DNA from: Holacanthus passer | Taxonomy: Eukaryota > Chordata > Actinopteri > Pomacanthidae | Direction of reading: 5' to 3' | DNA length: 64,000 nucleotides | Assembly (NCBI GenBank): GCA_025331565.1 | Contig: JAFREQ010000041.1 | Coordinates: 2,914,001-2,978,000 of the forward strand | Part shown: positions 48,725 through 60,450 of the stretch, in pieces | Layout of the letters: each line of letters opens with the position of its first letter | Numbering within the stretch: position 1 is the stretch's first letter | Made by a program: the position numbers and the translations under genes | Notes under the pieces: generated by a model | What the model saw: the letters and a program-made list of their open reading frames with translations, nothing else | The model's database searches: none | Told to the model about the DNA's origin: nothing

Positions 48725-49729
48725 CTTTAGTCAAAATGTTAACTGAGTCAAATGTATGAGATACTCAGTCAAAATTATTATATGAGACCACTATTATGGG
48801 ATGAGAGACCAAAACTTTTTCTGAGCCAAAATTTCAATTAATTAAAAACTACAAATTTTGTGTGATAAAAGAAAATCGTGAAATAGTGAGTACATTTTTT
48901 AATTTTCAAAATCAAATGTATAAGACATTAATTTTTATCAAAATTATGACTTAGTAGTACTAGTCACTAGCTACGACCCTGGGGACAAAAAAAAACAACA
49001 ACTCCAAATTAATTCAAAAGTTGTTCTGCACACACACAGCACACACACACACACACACTAGTCATATCAACATCATATGGCCATATTATATAAAATTTTG
49101 TAGAGTTCTCCCCCCAAGTAGCAAAAGTGATTAATGCAGCTTTGCAGAGAACACACGTGAGCATTGTCCATACTCCATAATTAAAAATTATAATATTGTC
49201 CATAATTTTGAAGAGTTATTACACCTCTATTGGAAACCTGCTAGGCCATGCTTAATGCATTGACCTGCACTTGTGCTGTGCGTCTTTCTGACATCAGTTT
49301 ATCTCCTTGTCACCCTGGGGGCCAAGCACCTACAGAGCTTGCAAGACTCATTTTAACTATAGGAGACAATAAATACAGAGTTAGAAAGAAGTTAGAAAGA
49401 AAAAATGAAGTAGAAATAAGATCACAGTGTCTTTGTGCTAAGATCTAAAAGCTGTACTGATGGCTCAGAGTTTAGGTTTGTAGGTGTGATGTATGCTGGT
49501 AGCAAGACAATGTTTTTGAGTAGCAAGGTTTTTTTTTTTTACTTAGTATTTTTATGTACATGTCATAAAAGAACTCAAAAAGAGCAACTGCATGGCAACA
49601 TCTTTTGTTCAGCCATCATATTTAGATTTGAATCCTACCTACAAAACTGTCTTCAATGTCTTGATCACAACCAACAACTGGGTCCTGGAGGATTCTGAAT
49701 ATATTATACATTATATATTATCATATAGC
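48725..49729. other. Second-copy AT-rich spacer
   Basis: Filler bases ct at 48725-48726, then sequence matching 45320-46320 including the (ca)n run at about 49029-49058. No gene. Confidence 0.6.
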
Positions 49730-50840
49730 TGGGCTGGGCTGTATACCGGTGTCATAGTCACCACTGTGGTGATGTTGCACCACGATATGGATTTTGCAAG
49801 ACCGTCATCACCATGATAAATCAATAACAGCCTAATTCTAAGAACATAAGGCATTTTATTTTCTTCAAAAGCTCAGTTGTGGTCTGAATACTTATTACCT
49901 TACCTTACACATTATATATCTTGTTGCAAATAAAAACAGAAAACATATTCACTATAACTGCCTTTGCAGTAAAAGGGGGTGGCCATTTAAATAGCCTATG
50001 GTCATGCTAGGCTACGCTAAACTATCAATAAAGAGACAACTAGCGAAACTTATGGTGAAGATAAGCCAGAGTTGTGGCCTATATTGACTGAAAAGATATG
50101 CATGGAGTGTCGGAACCTGTTTTATACAGTCTATGGTTGGAAGCAGACAGGGAGACCGAGAAAAACAGAGGTGGCACCTCCGTTATTTGGAGCTGGTTCG
50201 GTTTAAAAACATCAGACATGGAGCAAACTTCAACAATGTGCAAGGTCTGTGCTGTGTTGTGATAGCAAGAGGAAGAAACACAAGCAACTTCTTTCATCAT
50301 TTAAAAAACATGCACACCTGTGAATACGATGAAGCAAGCCGGGACAAAACAAGCACAGGTGGTGGCAGCAGCGGCAGCGGAGCACGTCCCAAAACTTCAC
50401 AGCTGTCACTGCAGGCAAGGGCAGATATTTTACTTCACTTTTTTCTTAACTTTTGGACATATATGCTATGTAAGTCAAGTGAAACATACACAATATTTTA
50501 TAAACTTAAATTCTACATTGTAACTAGCGTTTTGGTCGACAGTGGACTAAACCACTGTGTAATTTCCACGTATGACTCCAGGCATCATTTACTACAGCGA
50601 CACCTTACAACAAGAGCAGTAAAGGTGGAAAAATATTACTTGGGCAATCACACTACACGTAGCAATAGACATAAGTAACGATAGGTATATAAATCATTTA
50701 TTATATTATTCAAATATTAACTGTATTTACATAACTCCTTACAAAATATACAAAAAAACTAGTACCATGATATAATACCGTCACTGCCCAAAGGGTGAAA
50801 AATACTGTGATATTAATTTTAGTCCATACTGCCCAGCCCA
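49730..50840 (+). mobile_element. hAT-like element with BED-finger relic, copy 3 (both ends present)
   Basis: The left end tgggctgggctgtatacc and the right end tccatactgcccagccca are inverted repeats. The body is nearly identical to copy 2 because both belong to the tandem duplication; only this one keeps the right end. The BED finger is frameshifted in the same way. The flanking 8 bases, catatagc and actctcag, do not match, so no target duplication is visible. Later rearrangement on one side, for example where the antisense LINE begins, could explain this. Confidence 0.75.
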
Positions 50841-50899
50841 ACTCTCAGGAGTGAACCCCGCCAGCAGCCAGGTCAACAGGAAGGAGCAGGCAGTGCTGC

Positions 50900-52142
50900 A
50901 CAAGGATCAATCATTTGGAGCCATGCGCAGATGGGAGACTGGGGGGAGGGGGTTGATGGCAAGGGTTACAGTCCATGTTGTTTGGAGGTGAGGGGGAGAG
51001 AGTTCAGCCTCCTGACAGCCTGGTGTACAAAGCTGTTGCACAGTCTGGTGGAGCTGGCCCGGAGGCTCTGGTATCTTTTCCCAGAAGGCAGCAGAGACTG
51101 AAGGGGGTGTGTGAGGGGTGGGTGGGCGTCCTGGTGGGGTTGCCACAGGTATGACGGTGGTGGTTTTGAAACAGGCGGGGACGACAGCCTGACTCATGGA
51201 GATGTTAAAGATGTCCTGCCACATACTCTGTGTGTCTCTGCTGTCCTTGAACTGGCGGGTTATTCTGTCTGCTTGGTGCGGTTTGGCTTTCCTGATGCCA
51301 CAGGACAGGCTGGCTCTGGCTGATCTCAGTGCAGTTGCATCACCAGTTCTGAAGGCAGCGTTACGTGTCCACAGCAGTCTGTGAACCTCCCCTGTCAGCC
51401 ATGGCTTCTGATTAGCCTGTGTGGTGATGGTTTTTGTGACATTCACATCCTCATTGCATTTGGAGATGTAAGCTGTCACAGTCTCTGTGTATTCCTGTAG
51501 GTCTGTGTTCTGGTTGTATGTGGTACCCTCTGGTCACAGGTGTTTCTCCTTCTGGACTGGTTTTATTACTTTCACCCGTGGCCTGTATGCGGGTTTCAGC
51601 AGGACTGTGATGTGGTCAGACAGGCTGAGGTGGGGGAGGGGTGCAGCCTTGTGTGCTCCTTTGTTGTAGGTGAGAACAAGGTCCAGTATGTTTCCTCTTG
51701 TTGGAAAATCAACATGTTGGTGCAGTTTGCGAAGTACCGTCTTGGGATTTGCATGGTTGGAATCCCCTGCCAGAATGAGGAAAGCGTCTGGGTGTGCAGT
51801 CTGCTGTGCACTGACGGCCTGGTACAGTTGCACTGAGCGCCTCCTCTCTGCTGTTGATGCTGGGGCTGGTGGGTATATATACGACTACTAACAATAGCTG
51901 TAAAGTCCCTCAGCAGGTAAAAAGGCCAGAACTTGCTAATCATGAACTCTGCCAGTGCTGAACAGTGTTTGTAAACCACCCCAGCGTCTCTGCACCAAGC
52001 ATCGCTGATGTAAACACACACGCCGCTGCGGGTCTTACCGGCGGTGCCCCGGGCTCTGTCCGCTCTGTAGCATGTTAGCAGTCCAGGTCTACGGCAGAGT
52101 CTGGGATGTTGTCATTCAGCCATGTTTCAGTAAAGATTTGAA
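50900..52142 (-). pseudogene. Antisense LINE with internal deletion
   Basis: The minus strand from about 52142 reads FTETWLNDNIPDSAVDLDC, SGVCVYISDAWCRDAGVVYK and ALAEFMISKFWPFYLLRDFT. It continues with LYQAVSAQQTAHPDAFLILA, GDSNHAN (the GDFN catalytic block with Ser for Phe), VDFPTRG, PLPHLSLSDHITVLLKPAYR and a linker with QANQKPWLTGEVHRLLWTRN. Then it reads FNISMSQAVVPACFKTTTVI. At about 51130 the frame jumps straight to 3'-terminal sequence (LGKDTRASGPAPPDCATAL in one frame, resembling the usual end block). The whole catalytic reverse transcriptase is therefore missing. Frameshifts are present. It is related to the LINE at 42248 but is not the same copy. The junction with the hAT element at 50841-50900 is unclear. 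Confidence 0.8.
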
Positions 52143-52334
52143 AATGTTGGTGTCTACATATTTTGGCATATACTTATTGTAAGCCCCTCTGTGTACAAGT
52201 GGACGTAGTTGTGCTGTGAAGTAGTGAAATTGCTGCTGTTTTTGCTGAAAATGGTGAAATAGGCATGTGTAAATGTGGTGCTGTCCACTGTTGAAGCAGA
52301 GTAGATGGACAGATTGACAGCTGTCACTCAGACA

Positions 52335-52388
<54 letters not shown>

Positions 52389-53089
52389 CAGAGATGCACC
52401 GTAAACAACTGATTCTAGGCGCTTCTCTCCAGTTGATTTTGAGGAATTATTGTGAATGCTCCAGTGGGTCCAAAGAACTGTTCATCTCAGATGCATTCTA
52501 TGACTTTTTTGTCTCCCCTGACCCGTCAGAACAGCACAGTCTATGCGTTCCAGGACCTCAGGATTTACAAACTAAGCACTGCTCATAGGCTCATCTCTTA
52601 TTTTTGTCAAAGCAACTCAGGTGTTTTTTTCTCTATTTTATGTAATTTTATTTTTCTGTTATTTATAATACTTGAACTATTAAAAGCAGTAGAAGTATTG
52701 TTTTGATAAGCAAAATCTGTTTTGCACAAAATTCATTCCACTGTTATTTGTATTGTGCCAATACATGTTTTACTAATATTTGCATGTATATATAATAAGT
52801 GTTGCATGCGTGGCAAGGCAACCTTACTTACATAAACATGGCATACAGAGGGTAATTTCAAAGTAGTAAATTCAATGACAAAGCAGAGAGATATATGGCA
52901 TCACCTTGTGTAAGGTTTACAATGCAGATTTTTGATTAGGTCTGGCAATACAAGTAATTTAGTGCTGCTAAACCTAGTCCATGTGAAATTGAATTATATT
53001 GGTGGGATGTCTAGGTTTGAATCTGATCCAAATCTTACCCTATCATTGTCTTAGTGATTATTTTGCAGATAAACCTAGCAGCCTGTCCC
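52143..53089. other. Anonymous DNA
   Basis: No gene recognised apart from the GA microsatellite listed separately. Confidence 0.45.
52333..52386. repeat. GA microsatellite
   Basis: An (ag)n run with one interruption (gagacagagag) spans about 52 bp. Confidence 0.9.
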
Positions 53090-53115
53090 CTAAAAAAAAA
53101 AAAAAAAAAAAAAAA
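53090..53115. repeat. Poly-A run
   Basis: About 24-25 consecutive A in anonymous DNA. No LINE or SINE body was recognised just upstream. Confidence 0.85.
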
Positions 53116-56100
53116 GATGTAAGAACAATGAGCCGTTCTTTTCAACAGCACTCGGAAAGGAATGGAGGCATAACATCAGACTAATCACTTGAATCCACAG
53201 CTCAACTCACCTTTACAGAGCTTTATAATGAGTAAGAGACTGCGCAACATGTAAGAGAAGAAACTTGGTTGGTTGGTGACCAGACATACTGTGTTGGACT
53301 GTCTGGTGTGTGCTGTATAGGATATCTGGTTTCCCTGCCCCATTTGCAGCATCTTAAAACACATAAGGAGAAAAGTATGCTTGGAGCTGTTGCATTTGCA
53401 CAGAAGATAACTGACTTTGTCTCTGACACAACATGCTTATGAAGATGAATTTCTGTACTTGTAACAATTTTCCAGCCAATAACTTTACTGTTTTGTTTCA
53501 CTGTAAGGACTTTTATAGTGCCAATTTCAGCCTTTGCAGACTGGAGTATTTAGCAGCTAAAGAGACCAAATGATATTCTTGCTCTGTAATTGACAGATGT
53601 GTAAATAATAATTTAATGAGTTATTGTGGGTTCAAAGTCCAAGTCCAAGGTTTTCTCCAGTCAACACTTACATCACACACAGAATCAAGATGAGTAGAAT
53701 AGTGCGAAACCATTGGGAGGAGCATCACCTCACTCGCACATGGGCACATGTGTGAGTGGATGAGATAAAGAAATTGGTGACTCTATTCACAGAAAAACAG
53801 CTCCACCCTACTACTTGTTTTGTCTGTTATATTTACTGTGAAGTATTTTGAGCTTTATAACAGCTTTAATTTTGTATGAAAGATGACGTAAACAGTAAAC
53901 AAAAGCTTCACCAATAGACAAGCTGGCAGTGAGCTGTCAACAATTCATGTCACATTTATTACCACCTGCATGGATGCACAAACCACAGTCTGATATTCTT
54001 CCACCCAAATTTGTGTGCTCATACTGGACACTGACATAGAATTTACACACTTGCTGTAGGATGCATGTTCGTGACAGTTGACTGGTGATTAACATTTATA
54101 CTCCTTTAAACTGTTAATTCAAAAAAGCATTTTCAATATATCCTAATACCAATTTAGCTTCCACACAATGAAACCATGACATATCATCCTTATGTAAGAT
54201 AAGACACAATTGCATTGCAACTGCTGTGGGTTTTATGTAAGTCTGCAGGCATCCTAGCCTAAACTATATCAGATATCAGCGTGCAGACTCTGACCCTTGA
54301 TTTACAGAATTGGTGCTGATCTGGGCCAATCCAGGAGGCTGGATGGTAGGCCACTACATGAGGGGGAAAGGGACTAATCCCTGGTACTGTCCTCAATGAT
54401 ATGTCAGTGGAAATGTTAAAATGATGTTAGAAAAGCCAAATGTGGGCCAAAACTCCAACACGAGCCCTGCAACACAACAGTATCCTCACAATTACCACTG
54501 TCCTTATCAGTTACTTACACTAAAGACAAAGCCAGGCTTGTTGGCAGCACACTGCTGTCAGAGAAAATTCATTAGTACAGTGTTCTGGTCGTATGTTCTC
54601 TATTTTGTCTTATAGACTCTTCTTTTATTTGTAATATGATTGAGATGCAAGGACACGTAAAATAGTTTATCTAAATATGTGACAACAATGAGGATAATTC
54701 AGTTATAGCCTACACATGGCTCCATCTGTGAAACTGAGCCGTTACTCACTGTTAATGAATGAAGATCTGCTCCCTAAAGCATCTCGGCTGCAGGGCTACC
54801 TGTAAGAATGTAACACTGTTGTGTTAAGAATAACTTTATTCTAATAATCATTTCAGATGCAACCCCATCTGGCGGCAAGTCAGGATGAAATATAAAAATA
54901 TTCTATCAGCGGCATATATTAATAGTCCTTATCATTAGTACTGAGTTCAGATGTGGTGTGTGGTCTACACTTATCTGTCTGTTCAGCAGTGAGGGCTTTA
55001 CTCTGGTGACGTCTGGCCCTTGAAGTTGGCAAAGATTCTGAAATCCATATCTTTCATAGAGAATATCATCGGGGTAAGCTAGAGGATTTTGATGGTCTCT
55101 AAACACCCTCACCCTGTGGAGTGAGCCTCTCACAATCCATGCAGCAATGTCAACTGGCTCTTCCAAATGTCAAATATTTTTTCTTGACCAACTGTGGGCA
55201 GGGAGGCTGTACTTATACAGGGTAACCTGGAATTAACCAAGAAGATAACCTGCTCGGAGTAGTTTAGAGATGCAGCGTAAACTGACAGCATACCTTGGGT
55301 AAAACTTATCCACCTTTCATTGAACAGGTTAATCGCAAAGTTATACCCGACGTCACAAAGTTACTCCTGAAGTTACCTGGATAATGCAGTTACCTCGCTC
55401 CGTAGTGCAGGCCTCTGGTTATTCATTTCCCTTTATACATGATCATAACAGAATCCATGTTTCTGATAGTGCAGGTGTTTCTTTGAACATCTGAACATCT
55501 CAGCCACCGATTTCTGTACCAACTGAGTTACCACTTCAAATACCGATTTGGATACTTGCAAACGTGCAAATGTGAACACATTCATGTAGAGATTCTACAC
55601 AACAAATCCAAAAAATAACAGCAAAATAGGAGCTAATTTAAATTATCAATGAATGAAATGGTGAATATGACATAACTGTTGTCTGAAGGAATGTGTGTCC
55701 ATGGAAAAATATATTGTCATGAATTTATCGAAAAACCCCATAGCACATTCGATGACAACAATATCCTTGACACAAATAAAATGATATATTGAATATTTTC
55801 ATTGCTTTCGTGTCAGCTTTCTGAGAGCAGGAACAGTATAAGTAAAGAAACAGATGACAGATCTTTGTCTACTCTTGTTCTGTTGCATGTGTTTCCATTC
55901 AACATAGCTTTTAGAACACAATGGCATTAGATAGAAGTTACTAAAATAAATGAATCTTCATCCACGAATATCTGCATGCCAACTCAGGTCCAATTTTCAC
56001 TCACATTTTGTTTTCCGAATAAATATCTAACCAGAATGGTCCACTTGAATGCATGCAAATTGCATAGCCCCGCTTTTGCAGACAGTAGGTTGGCCTATAT

Positions 56101-59100
56101 GTGCCTAAGTGAACATGGACCTTTGAGTATGAGTCTTTTGCTCTACTGAGAGTGAGAAGATTCTAACTGAGGTTTTGCAGTATTGCACAACAGTATTGCA
56201 GGCCCACACAAGGCAGTATGCCATGAATAACTGTCACACATGCTCCTTGCTGTGCTGTACTATACAGTATGTAGGTAGATTTCTTCCTTTATCACTAGCT
56301 TCACTTCAGAGCCTTTTTTGCTGCTCTAGTCCCCTGGGCTCCTCTGTCCTCTTTTGATGGTTTGTCTCATGTCAACAGCTTTGCAGTGAGTAGGTCAATT
56401 ACACAATGCTTCTGTATAAGGTAAATTACTATAAATAAGCTCTGGCTTGGAGTTAGCCTTCCCACATAACACCTGGTCATTTGGCTCACATTATACCATA
56501 GACTTTTAAATGGAAAGCTGAAGAATTTATGCAACTATACCATTAGCAGCATGAAATTGCAGAAATTGCTTGGATGGTGTCTGCAAATTCCATCTAAAAT
56601 TCATAAACCTGTAAAATGGACTTGTACATGTGAGGGTCTGCCTGTTTCAGCCAAGATTTTAATGAGCAACTCTAAAAAAGGAGACAAGAAAAGGCAGGCT
56701 AATGTCAAAACATGATGTCAGCTTAATTAAAGACAGTCTGTCACTCCTTGTTTGGTTGTATCTACCACTTAAAAGGAACTGACACAGACAAAGTTGTACC
56801 AAGAACTGAAGGTAAGCACATCATGACTGAAGACTGCAGACATTCACTTGCATAACACGCTGAATTTTGAGAGCTGAATTACTCTCAAATAAAAGCCATT
56901 CCGACCACCTGTAACCTCTGTAAATATGGACATTATATTGACTTTATCAAGATAACAGGTAAACACAGGGTAAGTGCTGAGTTTGCATTAACAGCAAATG
57001 AAAACAACAGATGTGAAAACAGGGAGGCATCTCACAAAAAATGAAATGATAGAATATAAAATATTACTTAATAAAACAGGGTAATTTAGGAATAAAGGCA
57101 TGGTTGTCTCTGTAGTTAAAGGCGAAAGTCACTATTTCACTAAAAAAAAAAAGAAAAAGAAAAAGAAAAAAATCTTTGACTTTAACATTTTGGAATGGTG
57201 TTCTTTCCTATTTTTTTCATCTCCTCCCAGGCAAAAAAGACTAAGAATGAATAAGTTACAAGTGATGACACTGCTAGCACTGTTATTTGTTAGGCTACAT
57301 AAAAGTATTTTCACTAACACTATAGGACCGTGTCAGTGTATACAGGTCACTAATAAATGAAATGTTAGTGGAAAACAGAACAATGATGTCAAATGCTATA
57401 GAGAGACATAACATTACTCAGAGTGCTCACATTAGGATGTGGGCACTCTGGCTCCTGAGGGCCGTCAATATTCCCAGGACATGCTGATTTTACAAGGGAC
57501 AGTTTATAGAAATATAGCGGTTAAAAATACCAAGAAACCGCATTGCCAGATTTTATTAAATAAGCCTGTGTGTGTGTGTGTGTAATGAGAAGGAGCAAGG
57601 AATCAGCTGCCTGATTGGGCAGTGGTGGGACAGAGCTCCATTCATTACGGAGCAGGAACAATGTAACAACAGAAACGTCAAGAAGCACCTGCTATGCCAA
57701 AGCAAACAGGATCAGGTTTTTAATCAATCTACTTGTTTTCCATAAAGTTAATTAAGGTACACATAGGTGGAGAGACAAACAAAAAAGTGAAATCAGCAGG
57801 CACTCTGCATGCAGGAGAGACAGAGTGAGGCAAAAGAAACAAGATTGGGCTAGTGGAGCCTCTAATTGGCTCAAGGGCTGCAGTGCAGTGAGTGGCAGGA
57901 GGTCAGCTGTGGCTCACCAGCAACACAGGAGCCCTCTGATAGGCATGCTAACAAAGAGGAAAAGGAGGTCTGTTTGTGCAATGCCAAAAAAAAAACACTT
58001 CACACTTTTTTGTAACTCTTCACTTCCTGCTCTCTGCATGCATTAACAGCAACACATATTGTGTTAGGACGTTTGTGTTTGTGTATCACACACAGGCATG
58101 CTGTCATTTATTTAACTTCTGTAAACAAACATAGGGATGCGGCTGATGACTGCATCTTTCAGTTCAGGTGTTCTTCTATTTGTTTGCTGGTATCACAGAC
58201 ACCAGATCAGAGTTCTAGGGTGCAGGTTCTAGGTTTGTCAAAAGGATTTTGGTACTTTAATTCATTATAAATTTATTTGGGAATTCCACTTACTCTAAGT
58301 ACTATATCAAATAAGGAATATTAGTTGCCATCTGGGCATACTGTATCATTAAGCAGTCATGTATACACTTGTGTGTGCAATGTGCTTGGTGCATATATAT
58401 GATATACAAAAGAAAAAGGATGAAATGAGCTGTATGATTGGCATTTGCCTAAAAGATGTTATGTTTGATGAGGAATTGATGAGTAACTATTCTGTGTTCA
58501 AACTGTGGCGAGACAAAAAACTTTTTTTTAATATATTTTAAAGTGGTGCTAATTAAAAAAAATGCAGAATGTCCTGTATTGTACCTTTAGTTTTGTTTTA
58601 GCATCACTTTTTTCTTTTATATTGTTCTTCTCTTGTCTCTTTTTCCTTGAAATGTATTACCATTCATCTCTCCATGGCTGAAGAATGGCAAAAATTCTCA
58701 CCATCAATGCAAAGTGAAAATTAAAAATTATGCAAAGGCCAACTGGAGGAGTCGTAATGTGAGCTGATGGCTTAGAGTGTAGTGGTTCATGGTAATATTG
58801 GAAAGAGCTGACACAGGGCTGCTTGAACTCAAGACACACAGTTCAATGTCTTCATTTTCATATCTCTGCATCCTCCTGGCCATTCAACATCCCACAAGGG
58901 CTACCCACATAGACAAATACGGAAGGTTATTTACTAGATATTGAAAATTTGAGAAATAGCAATGGCAGTAAGTTTTCTGTTGACTGATTTTTCTGCTGCA
59001 GTTGTGTGACTTCATTTCAGAAAACCAAGAGAGTTTCTGGGATTGGGTGTGTTAATTAAGAAGGGTGTCTAAACTTAGCGTTCTTATTTTGATTGGAGCA

Positions 59101-59487
59101 ACATGATCAAGAATGGAAAGACTTTAAGAGAAGTTAATAGTTCATCCAGATTTTGTGTAAGTGTTGTGATGGGGATAAAATCATTACTGAATTTGGCTGT
59201 AGTGTCAGCAGTAAAAATGAGTGATGGTGTGAGGTTTAAAAGAGATGAAGACGGTAAAGCTTTAAAAATTATCACTTTATGTAGTGATAAAGGAATATTT
59301 ACTAGCCCTACATTCTCAGGCCACCAGAAGAGAGTAGTCAGTCAAAGATATGATCTTTCGAACATGTAGGATCTTTAACTGATTGTACTAAACTTAATGA
59401 TTCAACAAGATTGATACATAGACAGACATGTTGTATTTCCTATAGTAACCATGATGTCTCTTGTTATCTAATTGCATAATTGTGTTA
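53116..59487. other. Long stretch without a recognised gene
   Basis: About 6.4 kb of AT-rich DNA with ORFs under 90 codons and no family match. There is an A-rich aaagaaaaag run at about 57141-57171 and a short (tg)n run at about 57566-57583. Confidence 0.45.
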
Positions 59488-59620
59488 TCAGAATCAAAAT
59501 TAGTTTCATTGCCAAGTTTTCACAAATGAGGAATTTGACTTAATGTTTTGGTGCATAATAATAAACATATAAGAAGTAAAAACACGTAGTCAGGAGCATT
59601 AATAGAAAATAGACAATAAA
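59488..59620 (-). repeat. Antisense LINE 3' tail fragment
   Basis: The sequence agaatcaaaattagtttcat followed by tgccaagttttcacaaatga and ggaatttgact is similar to a very common fish motif (agaatcagaatcagctttat, ggccaagt, aaggaatttga). That motif is the reverse complement of a LINE 3' end. The element continues weakly to the right. The clade is not resolved. Confidence 0.5.
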
Positions 59621-60084
59621 ATATGAACAACTATTATATGTTAGTAAAAAGTAAAATATGTTATTTAAATGAAAAAGCTGTACAGTTTGTTCAGGGATGT
59701 ACAGTTAGTATTCTCCACAGAATGTGCAAAGGTTTACAGTATGCAGTACAGAAAAATCTGCAAGAAAAAATGTGCAAGATCGTAGTCAAGAAAAAGATGT
59801 ATTAAAAAAAGATGTACGTTTATATAACACAAAGGGGCAAATGGTGCAGACCTTACTCGAATGTAATGTTACTCAGTCTGTTACACATACCAGTGTATCT
59901 ATTAATATAAGAAATCTCAACATGCTTGTATGGTGGGACAGTTTATCAATATGATAATCATTCGCTTTTTATGGCTAAATGTACCTAAGGCACTGATTAA
60001 TCAAGACATGTTTTGTCTTGTCAACACCACAACTGCTGAGATTGATTTTTTTTTTTCAGTTTTGTGTTTTGTGTTTTTTCAGTG

Positions 60085-60450
60085 TTTTTGAATTTCCCTC
60101 TCTAGAAGATTATTGGGCCTGTGAGTTACCACCAGTAGTAGATACTCTGCCAGTGAAGCATTTCAAAGTGGTACAAATATTTGTCTACTTTAACGACAAC
60201 TTGCGTCCACAAGATCCGTCCCCTTTTTGACAATGCCACTTGTTGAGTTGACAAAGTGATGTGGCACCACGGGCACCAGAGCTGGCAAACCGACAGTACA
60301 TTCAAACCAAGCCGGATAAGTGGGGGTTCAAGATCTTCTGTTAGGGAAACTGCTCTGGCATAATGCACAACTTCATACTGTACTAAGCAGCCACAACATT
60401 CTTCGACATTGAAGAGTAAGAGCATGCACATCTGGGCATGGCGGACATCC
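60085..60450 (+). pseudogene. piggyBac-like transposase relic
   Basis: A frame reads FEFPSLEDYWACELPPVVDT and LPVKHFKVVQIFVYFNDNLR, like the N-terminal block of piggyBac transposases (EYW...FHFNDN). After a stop and shift, it gives APELANRQYIQTKPDKWGFK near 60280-60340 and CSGIMHNFILY near 60350-60385, corresponding to the KPxKWGfK...SGxxxnFexY block. The first catalytic Asp region is lost. I found no terminal repeats. It is an old isolated fragment with several stops and no predicted activity. Confidence 0.65.

Larger units (their letters stand above)
47324..50730. repeat. Tandem duplication, second copy with 2.1-kb internal deletion
   Basis: This copy matches 41784-43184 (as 47324-48724) and 45320-47324 (as 48727-50730). 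The bases 43185-45319 (2135 bp) are absent and replaced by two bases, ct, at 48725-48726. The differences I see against copy 1 are a 1-base deletion opposite about 45900, and substitutions opposite 46112, 46471, 47153 and 47193. Confidence 0.9.
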
